Shown one piece after another: positions 15,949 to 24,603 of a stretch of 64,000 bases of DNA. The DNA is from DATKRB01 sp035532415 (GTDB lineage: Bacteria; Actinomycetota; Acidimicrobiia; Acidimicrobiales; RAAP-2): assembly GCA_035532415.1 (NCBI GenBank), contig DATKRB010000062.1, positions 10,374 through 74,373 on the forward strand, in the 5' to 3' direction. Each line of letters opens with the position of its first letter. Positions within the stretch are counted from its first letter, which is position 1. A model generated the notes under the pieces. That model was not told where the DNA came from. It ran no database searches and saw only the letters and a program-made list of their open reading frames with translations. The position numbers and the translations under genes are program-made.

Positions 15949-17217
15949 CTACCGACCCGAGCAGCAAATCGGAGATGCCCGATCTGGCGGACCGTACCTC
16001 ATGGCATCGAAGGCGACGTCCGCCATCCCGAAACCGGGTTCAACCAGCCGAGGACCGTAATGATCGACAGGAGCACGCCGCATCATCAGCGAGTGGTAGA
16101 CGCCCGCCGCGCTGATGTCCCCCGCCAGCTGAGCTCCGACCACGCGGCCGTCCGAGAGGTAGACCGCACGCACGTCGCCGCCGTCCTGCCAGCGGAGCAC
16201 CTCGTCGAAATCGGCGATCGATCCCATCGCCACGATCGGGACGCCGAGGTGCTTGAGACTGTTCATCGCCTCGGCACCGTCGTAGCGGAGCCCAGCACCG
16301 AGCAGGTTCGCCACGGCGATCGGTGCTTGGGTCACCGCATTGGGGAAGATCGCGTGCACGTATCGCTCACCGGTGCGCCAGTCCGCCGCCTCGGCCACGT
16401 CTCCGGCGGCGACGATTCCCGGAACCGACGTCGCCAGACCGTCATCGACGTAAATCCCCCATCCGGTCTGGATCTCCGTGCCCTCGAGGAACTCCGTATG
16501 GGGCTTCACCCCGGTGGCCGCGACGACCAAATCAGCGTCGAGTCGACTGCCATCGGCCAACCTGACACCAGTTGCCGTGCTGTCCCCGACAATCGCTTCG
16601 GCTTGCACCCCGAGCCTGAGGGTCACGCCCCTGGCCTTGAGGGCAGTCTCGGCGATCGTCGAGGTGACCGGATCGAGCACCCGCGGCATCACCCAGCGGC
16701 GGCGACCGATGACCGTGACGTCCACCCCCAGGTCAGCCAGGAGGAGCGAGAGCTCAATACCGATGAAGCCGTTCCCGACGATGAGGGCGCTCTTCGCCTC
16801 ACCCCGGCGAACCCGCTCGATCAGCTCGGTGGCTGCGCTCAGTGATTTGAAGTCGAGCACGCCTGGCAGGTCGGCTCCGTCAAGGGGGGCGTACACGCGG
16901 CTGCCCGACGCCACGACGAGGCCCTCGAACCCGATGCGCTCTCCGCCGGAGAGCTCCACCTCATGGGAATCAGTGTCGACGCCGACGACTCGAGCGGCTC
17001 GGCGCTCGTCGATCCCGAAGCGCTCAGCCACGTCGCGCTCCTTCCAGAAGAGGGTGTCCTCGCGCCCAGTGAGAAAGTGGTCGGCCATGGCCGGCGGCGA
17101 GTAGGGCGCGAACGGCTCCGTCGAGAGCGCCACCACCGAGCCCGTGGGATCGAGTCGGCGCAGCGTGATCGCCGCCGTGATCCCTGCCGGCCCGGTCCCG
17201 ATCACGACGGCCCGCAT
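15949..17217 (-). CDS. FAD/NAD(P)-dependent oxidoreductase of the CO dehydrogenase operon
   Basis: A 422-residue pyridine-nucleotide-disulfide-type flavoprotein: N-terminal dinucleotide fold VVIGTGPAGITAAITLRRLD (FAD), second Rossmann motif ALIVGNGFIGIELSLLLADLG (NAD(P)H), and the FAD-closing segment IVAAGDVAEAADWRTG. This is the rubredoxin/ferredoxin:NAD oxidoreductase type often found beside cooS-cooF, where it can pass electrons from CO via the ferredoxin CooF to NAD(P)+. Its ATG (17217) overlaps the cooC stop by one base (TGATG), so the two are translationally coupled. The 3' end lies 71 bases from the IS; the final PICCSGR tail is unusual and may be shortened or altered by the insertion. 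Confidence 0.85.
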   Translation of the reverse strand: MRAVVIGTGPAGITAAITLRRLDPTGSVVALSTEPFAPYSPPAMADHFLTGREDTLFWKERDVAERFGIDERRAARVVGVDTDSHEVELSGGERIGFEGLVVASGSRVYAPLDGADLPGVLDFKSLSAATELIERVRRGEAKSALIVGNGFIGIELSLLLADLGVDVTVIGRRRWVMPRVLDPVTSTIAETALKARGVTLRLGVQAEAIVGDSTATGVRLADGSRLDADLVVAATGVKPHTEFLEGTEIQTGWGIYVDDGLATSVPGIVAAGDVAEAADWRTGERYVHAIFPNAVTQAPIAVANLLGAGLRYDGAEAMNSLKHLGVPIVAMGSIADFDEVLRWQDGGDVRAVYLSDGRVVGAQLAGDISAAGVYHSLMMRRAPVDHYGPRLVEPGFGMADVAFDAMRYGPPDRASPICCSGR

Positions 17218-18101
17218 CAGGGGGCTGCCCCAGCGGCGCTCACCACTCCGGGCAGCAGTCTCTCCGCCAGCCCCACCACCGCGTCGGCGAAGGCCGAGCC
17301 CTCGAGTAGCCGGTCGACGCTCGGCTCGCACGTCAGCACGGACGAGTCGAACGGCAGAGAGGTGATGGATGCGAAGGCGAATCCTCCGAGGTCGACCACG
17401 TAACGAAACGCCCGTTCGAGATCGTCGTCCGACCTCGAACGGTTCACCACCAGATGGATCGAGTCGATCCCCAGCTCCGCCGCCAGTCGGGCCGACTCGA
17501 TCCCCACCTGAACCGCATTGAAGGTGGGGTCCACCACGACGAGGGCGGTGTCGAAGCCCCGTGCCAGGGAGCGCCCGAAGTGCTCGACGCCGGCATGGGT
17601 ATCCATGACGACAACGTCCTCGGAGTGCACGTGCATCCCGGCGACCGCCGCCGAGATCAGCGCCGTCTCGGGACAGAGACAGCCCCCACCGGCCTGTGCG
17701 ACTCCACCCATGACGACCAGGCGCACCCCGTCCGGAGCCAATACCGAGAGTCGATCCACGAGGTCCGTCGTCTCGGGGTTGAGGCGGAGCATCGACCCCG
17801 ACCCCTCACCGGGGCGTGCACCGGTCTTCTCCTCCACGTAGTCGGCATTCTCGGCGACAGGGACGATCTCGGAAATCTCGATCGGGGCGAGACCAAGGGT
17901 GGCAGCGAGGTTGCGCTGCTCATCGGCATCGACGGCGACGACACCTACTCCCCGACGAGCCAACTCACGAGCCATCAATGCGCTGAGCGTCGACTTGCCG
18001 ACACCGCCCTTGCCGACCACGACGATCCGGGTCCCGCCTGGGAGCGCTGTCAACTCCGAGGGTGAGGCAGCCGAACCGTGTTCTCCACAGGTTTCACACA
18101 T
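17217..18101 (-). CDS. cooC: CooC-type nickel-insertion ATPase (CODH maturation)
   Basis: The 294-residue protein has a deviant Walker A motif VVVGKGGVGKSTLSALMARE, the switch motif VVVMDTHAGVEHFGR, and the Cys pair in GGGCLCPETAL that forms the metal-binding dimer interface in CooC. It belongs to the MinD/ParA-like SIMIBI ATPases and loads nickel into the C-cluster of CooS. The start at 18101 (MCETCGEHG) adds an unusual N-terminal CxxC; it overlaps the 3' end of cooS by 8 bases, indicating coupling. The extra 30 N-terminal residues are longer than in typical CooC (about 250-270 aa). Confidence 0.9.
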   Translation of the reverse strand: MCETCGEHGSAASPSELTALPGGTRIVVVGKGGVGKSTLSALMARELARRGVGVVAVDADEQRNLAATLGLAPIEISEIVPVAENADYVEEKTGARPGEGSGSMLRLNPETTDLVDRLSVLAPDGVRLVVMGGVAQAGGGCLCPETALISAAVAGMHVHSEDVVVMDTHAGVEHFGRSLARGFDTALVVVDPTFNAVQVGIESARLAAELGIDSIHLVVNRSRSDDDLERAFRYVVDLGGFAFASITSLPFDSSVLTCEPSVDRLLEGSAFADAVVGLAERLLPGVVSAAGAAP

Positions 18102-20061
18102 TGTCCCAACGCTCCGAACCGATGCCGGCAAGTGCGCCCGCCGAGACGGCGCGTACCTCGTCGGGCTCGACGAATGGCAGGCCCAATCCTTGCCGCTTCG
18201 TCTCGATGTGGCGGCGGATCAGAAGGGCGGCCTTCGCTGGGTCCGGCTCGACCGCGAACTTCGCTCCGACAACGCCGTCGAGGCCGTTGGCCAGGAGGTC
18301 GACTACGTTCGGACTCCCAAAGATCGGCGGCTGGACGCCCAGCACCGTGGTGATCCCCGAAGCCACCACGTAAACACCGATGGCCACCGCCTTCTCCGAG
18401 TACCACTCCGGCGCCGCACCGGCGAGCGGCAACTGCTCGATGTCGACGCCGAGGTAGTCGGCCAAGGCGGCGGCCAAGACCATGACGCGGCTGTTGTCCA
18501 CGCAACTGCCCATGTGCAAGACCGGCGGGATCCCGAGCGCCTCACAGACCGAACGCAGCCCAGGTCCCGCCAGCGCCGCAGACTCAGGCAGCATCTGGCC
18601 GGCCTTGCCGTTGGCGACCGCAGCACACCCGGTCACCAGCACCAAGATGTCGTTCTCGATCAGGCGACGGGTCAGCTCGATGTGCTCGAGATCCTGGGGC
18701 AGCTTGGGGTTGTTACAGCCCACGACGGCGACGGCCCCCCGGATGGTCCCCGCCGCGATGGCGTCGACGAGCGGCTTTGGCGAGCCCCCGAGGGCGCCCA
18801 GGATCGCCTCGACGGAGAAGCCGCCCATCATCCGCACCGGTTTGACCGGGATCCGAACGCGCTCGTGGTTGCGGTTCGGGTAAGCCTCCACGGCCATCCG
18901 GACGATCTGGGTGGCGATCTCGGCGCCGCGCTTGGGATCGAACGAGACGTGGGTGGCACCAGAGAACTTCGCCTTGTCTGCCGTCGAGATGACCTGGGTG
19001 TGGTAGCACTTGGCCACCTCAACCACGGCGGGCATGATGCACTGGTAGTCCACCACCATGGCCTCGAGTGCCCCCGTGATCAGAACGAGCTCCTGCATCA
19101 GGTGGTTTCCCGCCATGGGGATCCCCCGTCTCATCAGCAGCTCGTTGCCCGTGCAGCAGAGGCCGACCACGTTGATCCCGGTGGCCCCATATGAGCGTGC
19201 CAGCTCGAGCGCCTCAGGGTCCCGCGCGGCGGTGACGATCACATCCGACAGCATCGGGTTGTGCCCGTGCATGGCGATGTTCACCTGGTCGGTTCGAAGC
19301 ACGCCGAGATTGACCTCCGCCGTAACCGGCTTCGGGGTCCCGAACATGACGTCGGAGAGCTCCGTGGCGATCATCGATCCGCCCCATCCGTCGGAGAGTC
19401 CGGTCCTGAGCCCGTGGAGCAAGGTGTTCACGTAGTCGTTGTCCACCCCCATGTGGGTGCGGTGCAGCATCTCGACATTCTCGCGGTCGACACCCCTCGG
19501 CGTGATCCCGAGCGACTCCCACTTCGCCTGCCTCACCTCGGGGGCGCGCTGGGCGAACGAGAGAGACCCCTTGAGCGAGCCATAGTCGCCCATCAGGACA
19601 TCCGCCACCTCGATCGCCACCTCCCGGATGGACCGGCTCTCCGTCGACACACCAAGCTCCGCCGCGATGCTCAGCAGTTTCGTCTCGTCCGCGATCGCGT
19701 AGCCGGTGGTCTCGCCACGAGCCAGGGAGCCGAACGTCTCGAGGATGTCCCTGCCGTGGTCCGCGTGCGCAGACGCGCCGGCTGCGATCGTCCGTCCGAG
19801 GTTCCGGGCCACGATGACATCGGCATCGGCACCACAGACGCCTCGCTGCGGGCCTTCCCCGAACGGGTCGATGCGGCACGGACCCATCGCGCAGTTCCGA
19901 CAGCTCAACCCCAAAGAGCAGTAGCCGCACTGCGGCTGCTGGGCCGCCAGGCGATCCCAGACGGTGTCGATGCCCTCCGCACGGGCCACGTCGATCATCG
20001 CCTGGGCGTCCTCATTGATCGTGAGCCGCTCATTTCGATCCTTGGGGGTCGCTCTGCTCAT
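18094..20061 (-). CDS. cooS: anaerobic Ni-Fe carbon monoxide dehydrogenase catalytic subunit
   Basis: At 655 residues it is full length. The B/D-cluster cysteines are in CGYCSLGLSCRNCAMGPC near residue 45. All C-cluster ligands are present: His in MHGHNPMLSD, then Cys in GLCCTGNE, DYQCIMPAV, VGCNNPK, VTGCAAVANG and MGSCVDNSR, plus the catalytic Lys in YSEKAVAIG. The enzyme oxidises CO with water to CO2, two protons and two electrons at the [NiFe4S4] cluster. Its ATG overlaps the cooF stop (ATGA). No acetyl-CoA synthase or hydrogenase genes are in the window, so the enzyme is probably monofunctional and passes electrons to CooF. Such enzymes are oxygen-sensitive and are typical of anaerobes, so transfer is likely. 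Confidence 0.95.
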   Translation of the reverse strand: MSRATPKDRNERLTINEDAQAMIDVARAEGIDTVWDRLAAQQPQCGYCSLGLSCRNCAMGPCRIDPFGEGPQRGVCGADADVIVARNLGRTIAAGASAHADHGRDILETFGSLARGETTGYAIADETKLLSIAAELGVSTESRSIREVAIEVADVLMGDYGSLKGSLSFAQRAPEVRQAKWESLGITPRGVDRENVEMLHRTHMGVDNDYVNTLLHGLRTGLSDGWGGSMIATELSDVMFGTPKPVTAEVNLGVLRTDQVNIAMHGHNPMLSDVIVTAARDPEALELARSYGATGINVVGLCCTGNELLMRRGIPMAGNHLMQELVLITGALEAMVVDYQCIMPAVVEVAKCYHTQVISTADKAKFSGATHVSFDPKRGAEIATQIVRMAVEAYPNRNHERVRIPVKPVRMMGGFSVEAILGALGGSPKPLVDAIAAGTIRGAVAVVGCNNPKLPQDLEHIELTRRLIENDILVLVTGCAAVANGKAGQMLPESAALAGPGLRSVCEALGIPPVLHMGSCVDNSRVMVLAAALADYLGVDIEQLPLAGAAPEWYSEKAVAIGVYVVASGITTVLGVQPPIFGSPNVVDLLANGLDGVVGAKFAVEPDPAKAALLIRRHIETKRQGLGLPFVEPDEVRAVSAGALAGIGSERWDNV

Positions 20062-20777
20062 CGTGGCCCTCCTTCGCTCTCGGTCGTCTCTGGCACGATG
20101 CTCCCGAGACGACTCTCCTGACGCGCGCCGGGAGAGGCGCTCCGTCGGTTGACCTCGCCCGCCGCGTCGGCAGCGCTCGCCATGGCCTCGCCCCATTGTC
20201 GCCATCCGGCGAGGGGGTCCGGCACGTTCGGTGCACTGAGCGTCTGCGCTGTGGCGGCCAGGACTGCGCCCGTCTGGCGCAGCCGTCCTGCAGCCACCAG
20301 CTCGTTGAGCTCACCGAAGACCAGCGCATCGACCTTGCAGACCTCGGAGCACGCTGGCTCCTCGCCGGCATTTAGCCGCTCGACGCACCCGTCGCACTTC
20401 ACAGCCACGGAGGTCGCCGGTCCCGGCCCGTCGGCCAAGGGGTAGAAGGTCAGCACGTCGAAGGGGCATACCACCGCGCACATCGCACATCCGATGCAGC
20501 GCTTGGGGTTCACAAGTACCACGCCGTTCTCAACGTCACGGGTGATCGCTGCGGTCGGGCAGACGCCCAGACACGGCGCAGGATCGCAGTGCCGACACCG
20601 ATTAGGGAACGAGAGCCCGAACATCGGACCGGGTTCGACGTGCACGCGTTTGCGGGGGATCGGCGTCTCGAGGAACGCGACGGCCCCATCATGGCTGACT
20701 GAGTGCTCCACGGCGCATGCCAACTCGCACTGCAGACAGCCGATGCACCGCTCGGGATTCACGAACACGGTCTCCAC
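20058..20777 (-). CDS. cooF: CooF-like 4Fe-4S ferredoxin, electron-transfer partner of CooS
   Basis: The 239-residue protein carries four cysteine clusters of the DmsB/CooF type: RCIGCLQCELAC near the N-terminus, RCRHCDPAPCLGVCP, RCIGCAMCAVVCPF, and KCDGCVERL...PACSEVC. These bind [4Fe-4S] clusters that carry electrons from CooS. The start is set at the GTG at 20777 because AAGGGGG lies 6 bases upstream; the ATG at 20816 would add 13 residues but has no ribosome site. The last 40 residues (Ser/Arg/Glu-rich) are longer than usual and of unknown role. First gene of the coo operon. Confidence 0.9.
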   Translation of the reverse strand: METVFVNPERCIGCLQCELACAVEHSVSHDGAVAFLETPIPRKRVHVEPGPMFGLSFPNRCRHCDPAPCLGVCPTAAITRDVENGVVLVNPKRCIGCAMCAVVCPFDVLTFYPLADGPGPATSVAVKCDGCVERLNAGEEPACSEVCKVDALVFGELNELVAAGRLRQTGAVLAATAQTLSAPNVPDPLAGWRQWGEAMASAADAAGEVNRRSASPGARQESRLGSIVPETTESEGGPR

Positions 20778-20919
20778 GGGCCGCCCCCTTGCACTCAACC
20801 CGGCGCCCCATACCATGGCGCCACTGGGAACCGTACGCCCGAAGTCAGCAGATCTCTAGAGCCAAAGGTCACACGAGTACCTCGGAGATGCCGGGTGGGT
20901 GTGCAGACAGCCGGTTATG

Positions 20920-20942
20920 TCTCCCCCGTGATCGAGGGGAGA
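20920..20942 (-). terminator. hairpin after arsC
   Basis: TCTCCCC and GGGGAGA form a perfect 7-bp stem with a 9-base loop, starting 8 bases after the arsC stop and about 140 bases before the cooF start. No T-run follows, so it may terminate weakly or act as a 3' stabiliser separating the ars and coo operons. Confidence 0.5.
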
Positions 20943-20950
20943 TCGTCCGG

Positions 20951-21352
20951 CTAGAGCACCTCAGCCATAAGGTCGCGAACCCGTCGATCGATGTCGTCGA
21001 TGATGGGGCGGACCTCCTCGACGGGCTTACCGGCCGGGTCCACGAGCTCCCAGTCGAGGTAGCGCTTGCCCGGGTAGACCGGGCACGTGTCACCACAACC
21101 CATGGTCACGATGACGTCGGCCTCGCGGGCGGTCTCGTCGGTCAGTGGCTTCGGGAAGTCCTTGGAGACGTCGAGGCCCCGCTCCTCCAGGATCGCCACG
21201 ACCGAGGGGTTGAGCTGGTTGCCGGGCTCGGAGCCTGCGGACTCGACCCGGATGTCCCCGTTCGCATAGTGGTCGAGGAGGACCCGAGCAGCCAGGCTGC
21301 GTCCAGAGTTGTGGATGCAGAGGAACAGTACGACTGGCCTTTCGTCTCTCAC
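20951..21352 (-). CDS. arsC: arsenate reductase, low-molecular-weight phosphatase fold
   Basis: The 133-residue protein has the catalytic P-loop FLCIHNSGRSLAAR (CX5R) and a downstream TMGCGDTCPVYPG with the further redox cysteines, followed by DWELVDPAGKPVEEVR. This is the LMW-PTP type of ArsC that reduces arsenate to arsenite using thioredoxin or mycothiol/mycoredoxin. Its ATG overlaps the stop of the ACR3 gene by four bases (ATGA), giving coupled synthesis of the reductase and the arsenite pump. Confidence 0.93.
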   Translation of the reverse strand: MRDERPVVLFLCIHNSGRSLAARVLLDHYANGDIRVESAGSEPGNQLNPSVVAILEERGLDVSKDFPKPLTDETAREADVIVTMGCGDTCPVYPGKRYLDWELVDPAGKPVEEVRPIIDDIDRRVRDLMAEVL

Positions 21353-22467
21353 CGTGCCTCCAATGTTGGTTGAGATGACGACGAGTTGTAGTGGCGTTTG
21401 GCCCGGAGGGACACGTACACCAGTCCGACGAGGACCGGAACCTCAATGAGCGGTCCGACGACACCGGCGAGCGCTTGGCCGCTGGTGACGCCGAAGACGC
21501 CGATGGCCACTGCGATGGCCAACTCGAAGTTGTTGCCGGCTGCAGTGAACGACAGCGTGGCCGTCCGCTCGTACGGGAGCCCGATCGCCTTGCCGTACGC
21601 GAACGATCCGAACCACATGATGGCGAAGTAGGCCAGGAGTGGCAGCGCGATGCGGGCGACGTCTGCAGGGCGCGACGTGATCGTGTGGCCCTGGAGGGCG
21701 AAGAGGATGACGATCGTATAAAGCAGCCCATAAAGGGCGAAGGGAGCGATGCGGGGGATCAGCTTGGTCTCGTACCACTCCCGACCTCGTCTTCGTTCAC
21801 CGACCGTTCGGGTCAGGTAGCCCGCCACGAGCGGGATCCCGAGGAAGATGGCGACGGTCTCGGCGATCTTCCAGATCGAGAGGTCCAGCCCCGCGGTGCT
21901 GAGCCCGAGCCAACCTGGCAGGACCTTGAGGTAGAAGAAGCCGAGCAGGGCGAAGGCGACTACCTGAAAGAGCGAGTTGAGGGCTACCAGCACCGCTGCG
22001 GCCTCCCGGTCACCGCGGGCGAGCTCGTTCCAGATGAGGACCATGGCGATGCAGCGGGCGAGGCCGACGATGATTATCCCGGTCCTGTAGGCGGGGAGGT
22101 CGGGCAGCATCAGCCACGCCAGCGTGAACATGACCAGAGGCCCGATCACCCAATTGATGACAAGCGAGGAGACCAGCAGCCGCCGGTCCCGGGTCACCGT
22201 GCCGAGCTCGTCGTAGCGAACCTTGGCGAGCACCGGGTACATCATCACCAGGAGACCGATGAAGATCGGCAGCGATGTCCCCGAAGTCACCTGGACCGCG
22301 TTGAGGCGGGTGTTCAGGCTGGGGATGGCCCGGCCGAGCACGAGCCCAATGGCCATCGCCAAGAGGATCCAGAGCGGCAGGAACCGGTCGAGGAACGACA
22401 GCTGGGCGATAACCGGCGCCTCGTGCTCGCTCACCTCCGTCATCTGCCCGGAAGCCGTATCGCTCAT
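21349..22467 (-). CDS. ACR3-family arsenite efflux transporter
   Basis: The 372-residue membrane protein has ten predicted membrane segments from about residue 28 to 355 and the ACR3 signature GLARCIAMVLIWNELARGD, whose Cys in the fourth segment is essential for arsenite transport in known members. Other landmarks are YDELGTVTRDRRLL and SFTAAGNNFELAIAVAIGVFG. It exports arsenite at the cytoplasmic membrane using the proton motive force. It lies between the ArsI/CadI-like gene (39 bases upstream) and arsC (overlapping). Confidence 0.94.
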   Translation of the reverse strand: MSDTASGQMTEVSEHEAPVIAQLSFLDRFLPLWILLAMAIGLVLGRAIPSLNTRLNAVQVTSGTSLPIFIGLLVMMYPVLAKVRYDELGTVTRDRRLLVSSLVINWVIGPLVMFTLAWLMLPDLPAYRTGIIIVGLARCIAMVLIWNELARGDREAAAVLVALNSLFQVVAFALLGFFYLKVLPGWLGLSTAGLDLSIWKIAETVAIFLGIPLVAGYLTRTVGERRRGREWYETKLIPRIAPFALYGLLYTIVILFALQGHTITSRPADVARIALPLLAYFAIMWFGSFAYGKAIGLPYERTATLSFTAAGNNFELAIAVAIGVFGVTSGQALAGVVGPLIEVPVLVGLVYVSLRAKRHYNSSSSQPTLEAR

Positions 22468-22506
22468 CTCTCGCCCTTCTGTGTGACGGATCGACTGATC
22501 GACTGA

Positions 22507-22995
22507 TCAGCAGCAGGAGGACTGGCTGGCCGTCGGGGCTCCGACCTTCAAGGGAACGCTCTGGATGGCCTCGGGGATGCAGCAGGTGCCGTCACCGGAG
22601 ACCCCTGACTCGGCAGGGGCATCGGCGAGCACCGTGTAGACCTCCCACGGAGCGCCGTCGGGGTCGTTGACCCAGACCTTGTCCTGAACGGCGTAGCAGC
22701 AGGTCGTCTGGTCCTCGACCTCGGTATCCAGACCCTCGTCGCTCAGGCGCCCCGTCGCGGCAGTCACCTCGCCGGTGGTCTCCACCTCCACGCCCAGGTG
22801 GTTCAGCGCACCAGCGGGCCCGGTGCCTCGGGCGTCGGCGACCTCCATGAGGACGAGCTTGAGCGGGGGGTCGGCGATGGCGAAGTTGGCGTACCCAGGC
22901 CGCAGCTTGGCCGGCTCGGTGTTGAAGAGCTGGGAGTAGAAGTCGATGGCCTCGTCAAGATCAGAGACGTTCAGAGCAAGCTGCACACGCGACAT
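22507..22995 (-). CDS. ArsI/CadI-like glyoxalase-fold protein
   Basis: A 162-residue protein of the vicinal-oxygen-chelate fold: MSRVQLALNVSDLDEAIDFY at the N-terminus, NHLGVEVETTGEV in the middle, and the vicinal cysteines in QTTCCYAVQDKVWVNDPDG, the hallmark of ArsI C-As lyases and the cadmium-induced CadI protein. The tail adds two Cys pairs (GTCCIPE and SQSSCC), likely metal or metalloid ligands. ATG at 22995 follows GGAGG at 5-6 bases. First gene of the divergent ars operon. ArsI cleaves methyl groups from trivalent organoarsenicals; whether this one does so or only binds metal cannot be decided by eye. Confidence 0.85.
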   Translation of the reverse strand: MSRVQLALNVSDLDEAIDFYSQLFNTEPAKLRPGYANFAIADPPLKLVLMEVADARGTGPAGALNHLGVEVETTGEVTAATGRLSDEGLDTEVEDQTTCCYAVQDKVWVNDPDGAPWEVYTVLADAPAESGVSGDGTCCIPEAIQSVPLKVGAPTASQSSCC

Positions 22996-23040
22996 GGGGA
23001 CCTCCAGATAGATTGGCAGATGTCGATACGACCAGTATGG

Positions 23041-23056
23041 TCTATCCATCGATAGA
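23041..23056. promoter_or_regulatory. putative ArsR operator dyad
   Basis: TCTATCCATCGATAGA is a perfect 6-bp inverted repeat (TCTATC/GATAGA) with a 4-base centre. It lies between the divergent ArsI/CadI start (22995) and arsR start (23077), where an autoregulating ArsR would bind. Confidence 0.6.
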
Positions 23057-23076
23057 TGTCAATGAAAGGTGGGCTC

Positions 23077-23424
23077 ATGGTGAAGGTTGCGACGAAGCCC
23101 CAGGACGCAACGAGCCAGCTGAGCTGCACCCCGATGACAGGGGAGTCCCTCTCGGCGTCAGAGGCAGAGGACCTTGCGAGCATCTTCGCTGCACTCGGTG
23201 ACCCCGTGCGCCTCCGGCTCTTCTCGATGGTCGCAGCACAGGGCGAGGCATGCGGCTGCCACCTCGAAGGTCCCCTGGAGCGCAGCCAGCCCACGATCTC
23301 GCACCACACCAAAATCCTCGCTGAGGCCGGGTTGATCGTCGGAGAGAAGCGTGGGCGATGGGTCTGGTGGAGCGTCGTGCCCGAGCGCCTCGATGTCGCA
23401 GCGAGGGTCCTGCGGAGGTCCTGA
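23077..23424 (+). CDS. arsR: ArsR-family arsenic-responsive repressor
   Basis: The 115-residue winged-helix protein contains LASIFAALGDPVRLRLFSMV, a metalloid site region GEACGCHLEGPLERSQPT (two Cys on the recognition-region helix, similar to the ELCVCDL motif of ArsR), and the DNA-recognition helix QPTISHHTKILAEAGLI. Trivalent arsenic bound to the cysteines releases DNA and opens the divergent operon. Start set at 23077 because AAAGGTGGG precedes it; ATGs at 23056 and 23062 overlap the operator dyad and lack a site. Confidence 0.93.
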   Translation: MVKVATKPQDATSQLSCTPMTGESLSASEAEDLASIFAALGDPVRLRLFSMVAAQGEACGCHLEGPLERSQPTISHHTKILAEAGLIVGEKRGRWVWWSVVPERLDVAARVLRRS

Positions 23425-23555
23425 AGTCCAGGCTCGCTGGAACCCCCGACCCTCTGTCCACCCATCCGGCCGTACGGGACGGTCATCGGCAGTGATCGTC
23501 GTCGCTCCATGCCCGGTGAACCCGCCGCTCACCTGAAGCTGGCCCTCGAAGCGAG

Positions 23556-24251
23556 TCAGGTGGCCGACGCCGTTCGTACTTGGTGGAGGCCGATACCTGG
23601 TTGTTCGATGTTCCGTATCAGGTTCGCGAACTGACGCGTCTGCATCGTCCAGTGAACCGGGGGGTAGACCCAGAAGTTGAGAAAGCGTTCCAGACCACGG
23701 GGACGAATGGACTGGTATCCGCTGACCACAAGACGCGTCCGGTCGCCAGAGAGCTCCTCCAAGAGGAAGCCCCACAGGCCATCCATGAAAAACCGCGGGC
23801 GTAGTTGAGTTGGGTCGAGCATCCGGCCACGGAGATCCGTCAAGCCGCGCAATCCCAAGAATCGTCGAGGTTCGAGCGCCGCCACCTCCCACGCGTCAAT
23901 TGGGCCACCGGGTGACCAGGCCGACAAGCGGGCTCCGACGGAGACGTGCTGCCACTCGGAGTGGACTTCATGAGCACTGGGACGACCTCCGTTATCCAGG
24001 CGATCCCAGGAGTACCATCCGGCTCGGTCCCAGCCCATCTGGACAAGCCAAGGCCAAACCTGCGCCGGTGGCGCTTCGATCGTGGTGGCCATGGTCGCAG
24101 CTCGCGTGCCATCTGGGATCAGCTCACGTCCGGGGTAGGTCCGAGCCACTTCATCCTCGGTGGCCCCCCAGCGGACCAATCGAGGGCGCAGACCAAGTCC
24201 GTAGACAACTGCAGCCAGGCCCCCCAACCCGGCGAGCTTGCGCCAAGACAT
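23556..24251 (-). CDS. SRPBCC/START-like fold protein with N-terminal hydrophobic segment
   Basis: A 231-residue protein. Residues 5-22 (KLAGLGGLAAVVYGLGLRP) form a short hydrophobic segment, then ATMATTIEAPPAQVWPWLVQMGW and WYSWDRLDNGG, characteristic of the SRPBCC (polyketide-cyclase-like) proteins that bind small hydrophobic ligands. Its ATG directly follows a TGA on the same strand (TGAATG at 24254-24249), so it was once coupled to an upstream gene of which only a 3' trace remains. Substrate unknown. Confidence 0.7.
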   Translation of the reverse strand: MSWRKLAGLGGLAAVVYGLGLRPRLVRWGATEDEVARTYPGRELIPDGTRAATMATTIEAPPAQVWPWLVQMGWDRAGWYSWDRLDNGGRPSAHEVHSEWQHVSVGARLSAWSPGGPIDAWEVAALEPRRFLGLRGLTDLRGRMLDPTQLRPRFFMDGLWGFLLEELSGDRTRLVVSGYQSIRPRGLERFLNFWVYPPVHWTMQTRQFANLIRNIEQPGIGLHQVRTASAT

Positions 24252-24603
24252 TCAGATCACGCCCGCGCCTAGCGACTCGACGAGGTCGGTGTCGCCGAGC
24301 TGCCGGCCCTTGAGGTGGCCGATGACCTTGACGCGCCGGGACACAGCATCCGGGGAAACCCGGCATGTCCCTTGGCCCGAATTCGGATGACTCTTTGGCC
24401 GAGAGATCGATGATGCTGAGTGCATGGAAACTCCGAACGGCCACGACGACTCACGGGACGCCTCGACGTGCAGCCCGCGAGATGCGCTCCGGTTCTTCCG
24501 TGTCGAAGACCTTGGGTCCATCCGTGCCCATGCTGCCACAGCGGGCCAGCGGAGTCCGGACACCGGTCGTTCGCAGTAGCCCGCCAGGGTGTGCGCGGAG
24601 CGC
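24252..24603 (-). other. gene-poor stretch with a possible 3' gene remnant
   Basis: No intact gene. The minus frame ending at 24252 finishes with RVKVIGHLKGRQLGDTDLVE then SLGAGVI and stop, which looks like a real C-terminus abutting the SRPBCC start. Upstream of about 24350 the frame turns into Ser/Arg/Pro-rich sequence without family resemblance. I read it as the tail of a lost partner gene. Confidence 0.35.

Noticed and set aside
18480..19000. Plus-strand frames inside cooS
   Set aside because: They lie fully within the intact cooS gene on the other strand and show no family sequence.
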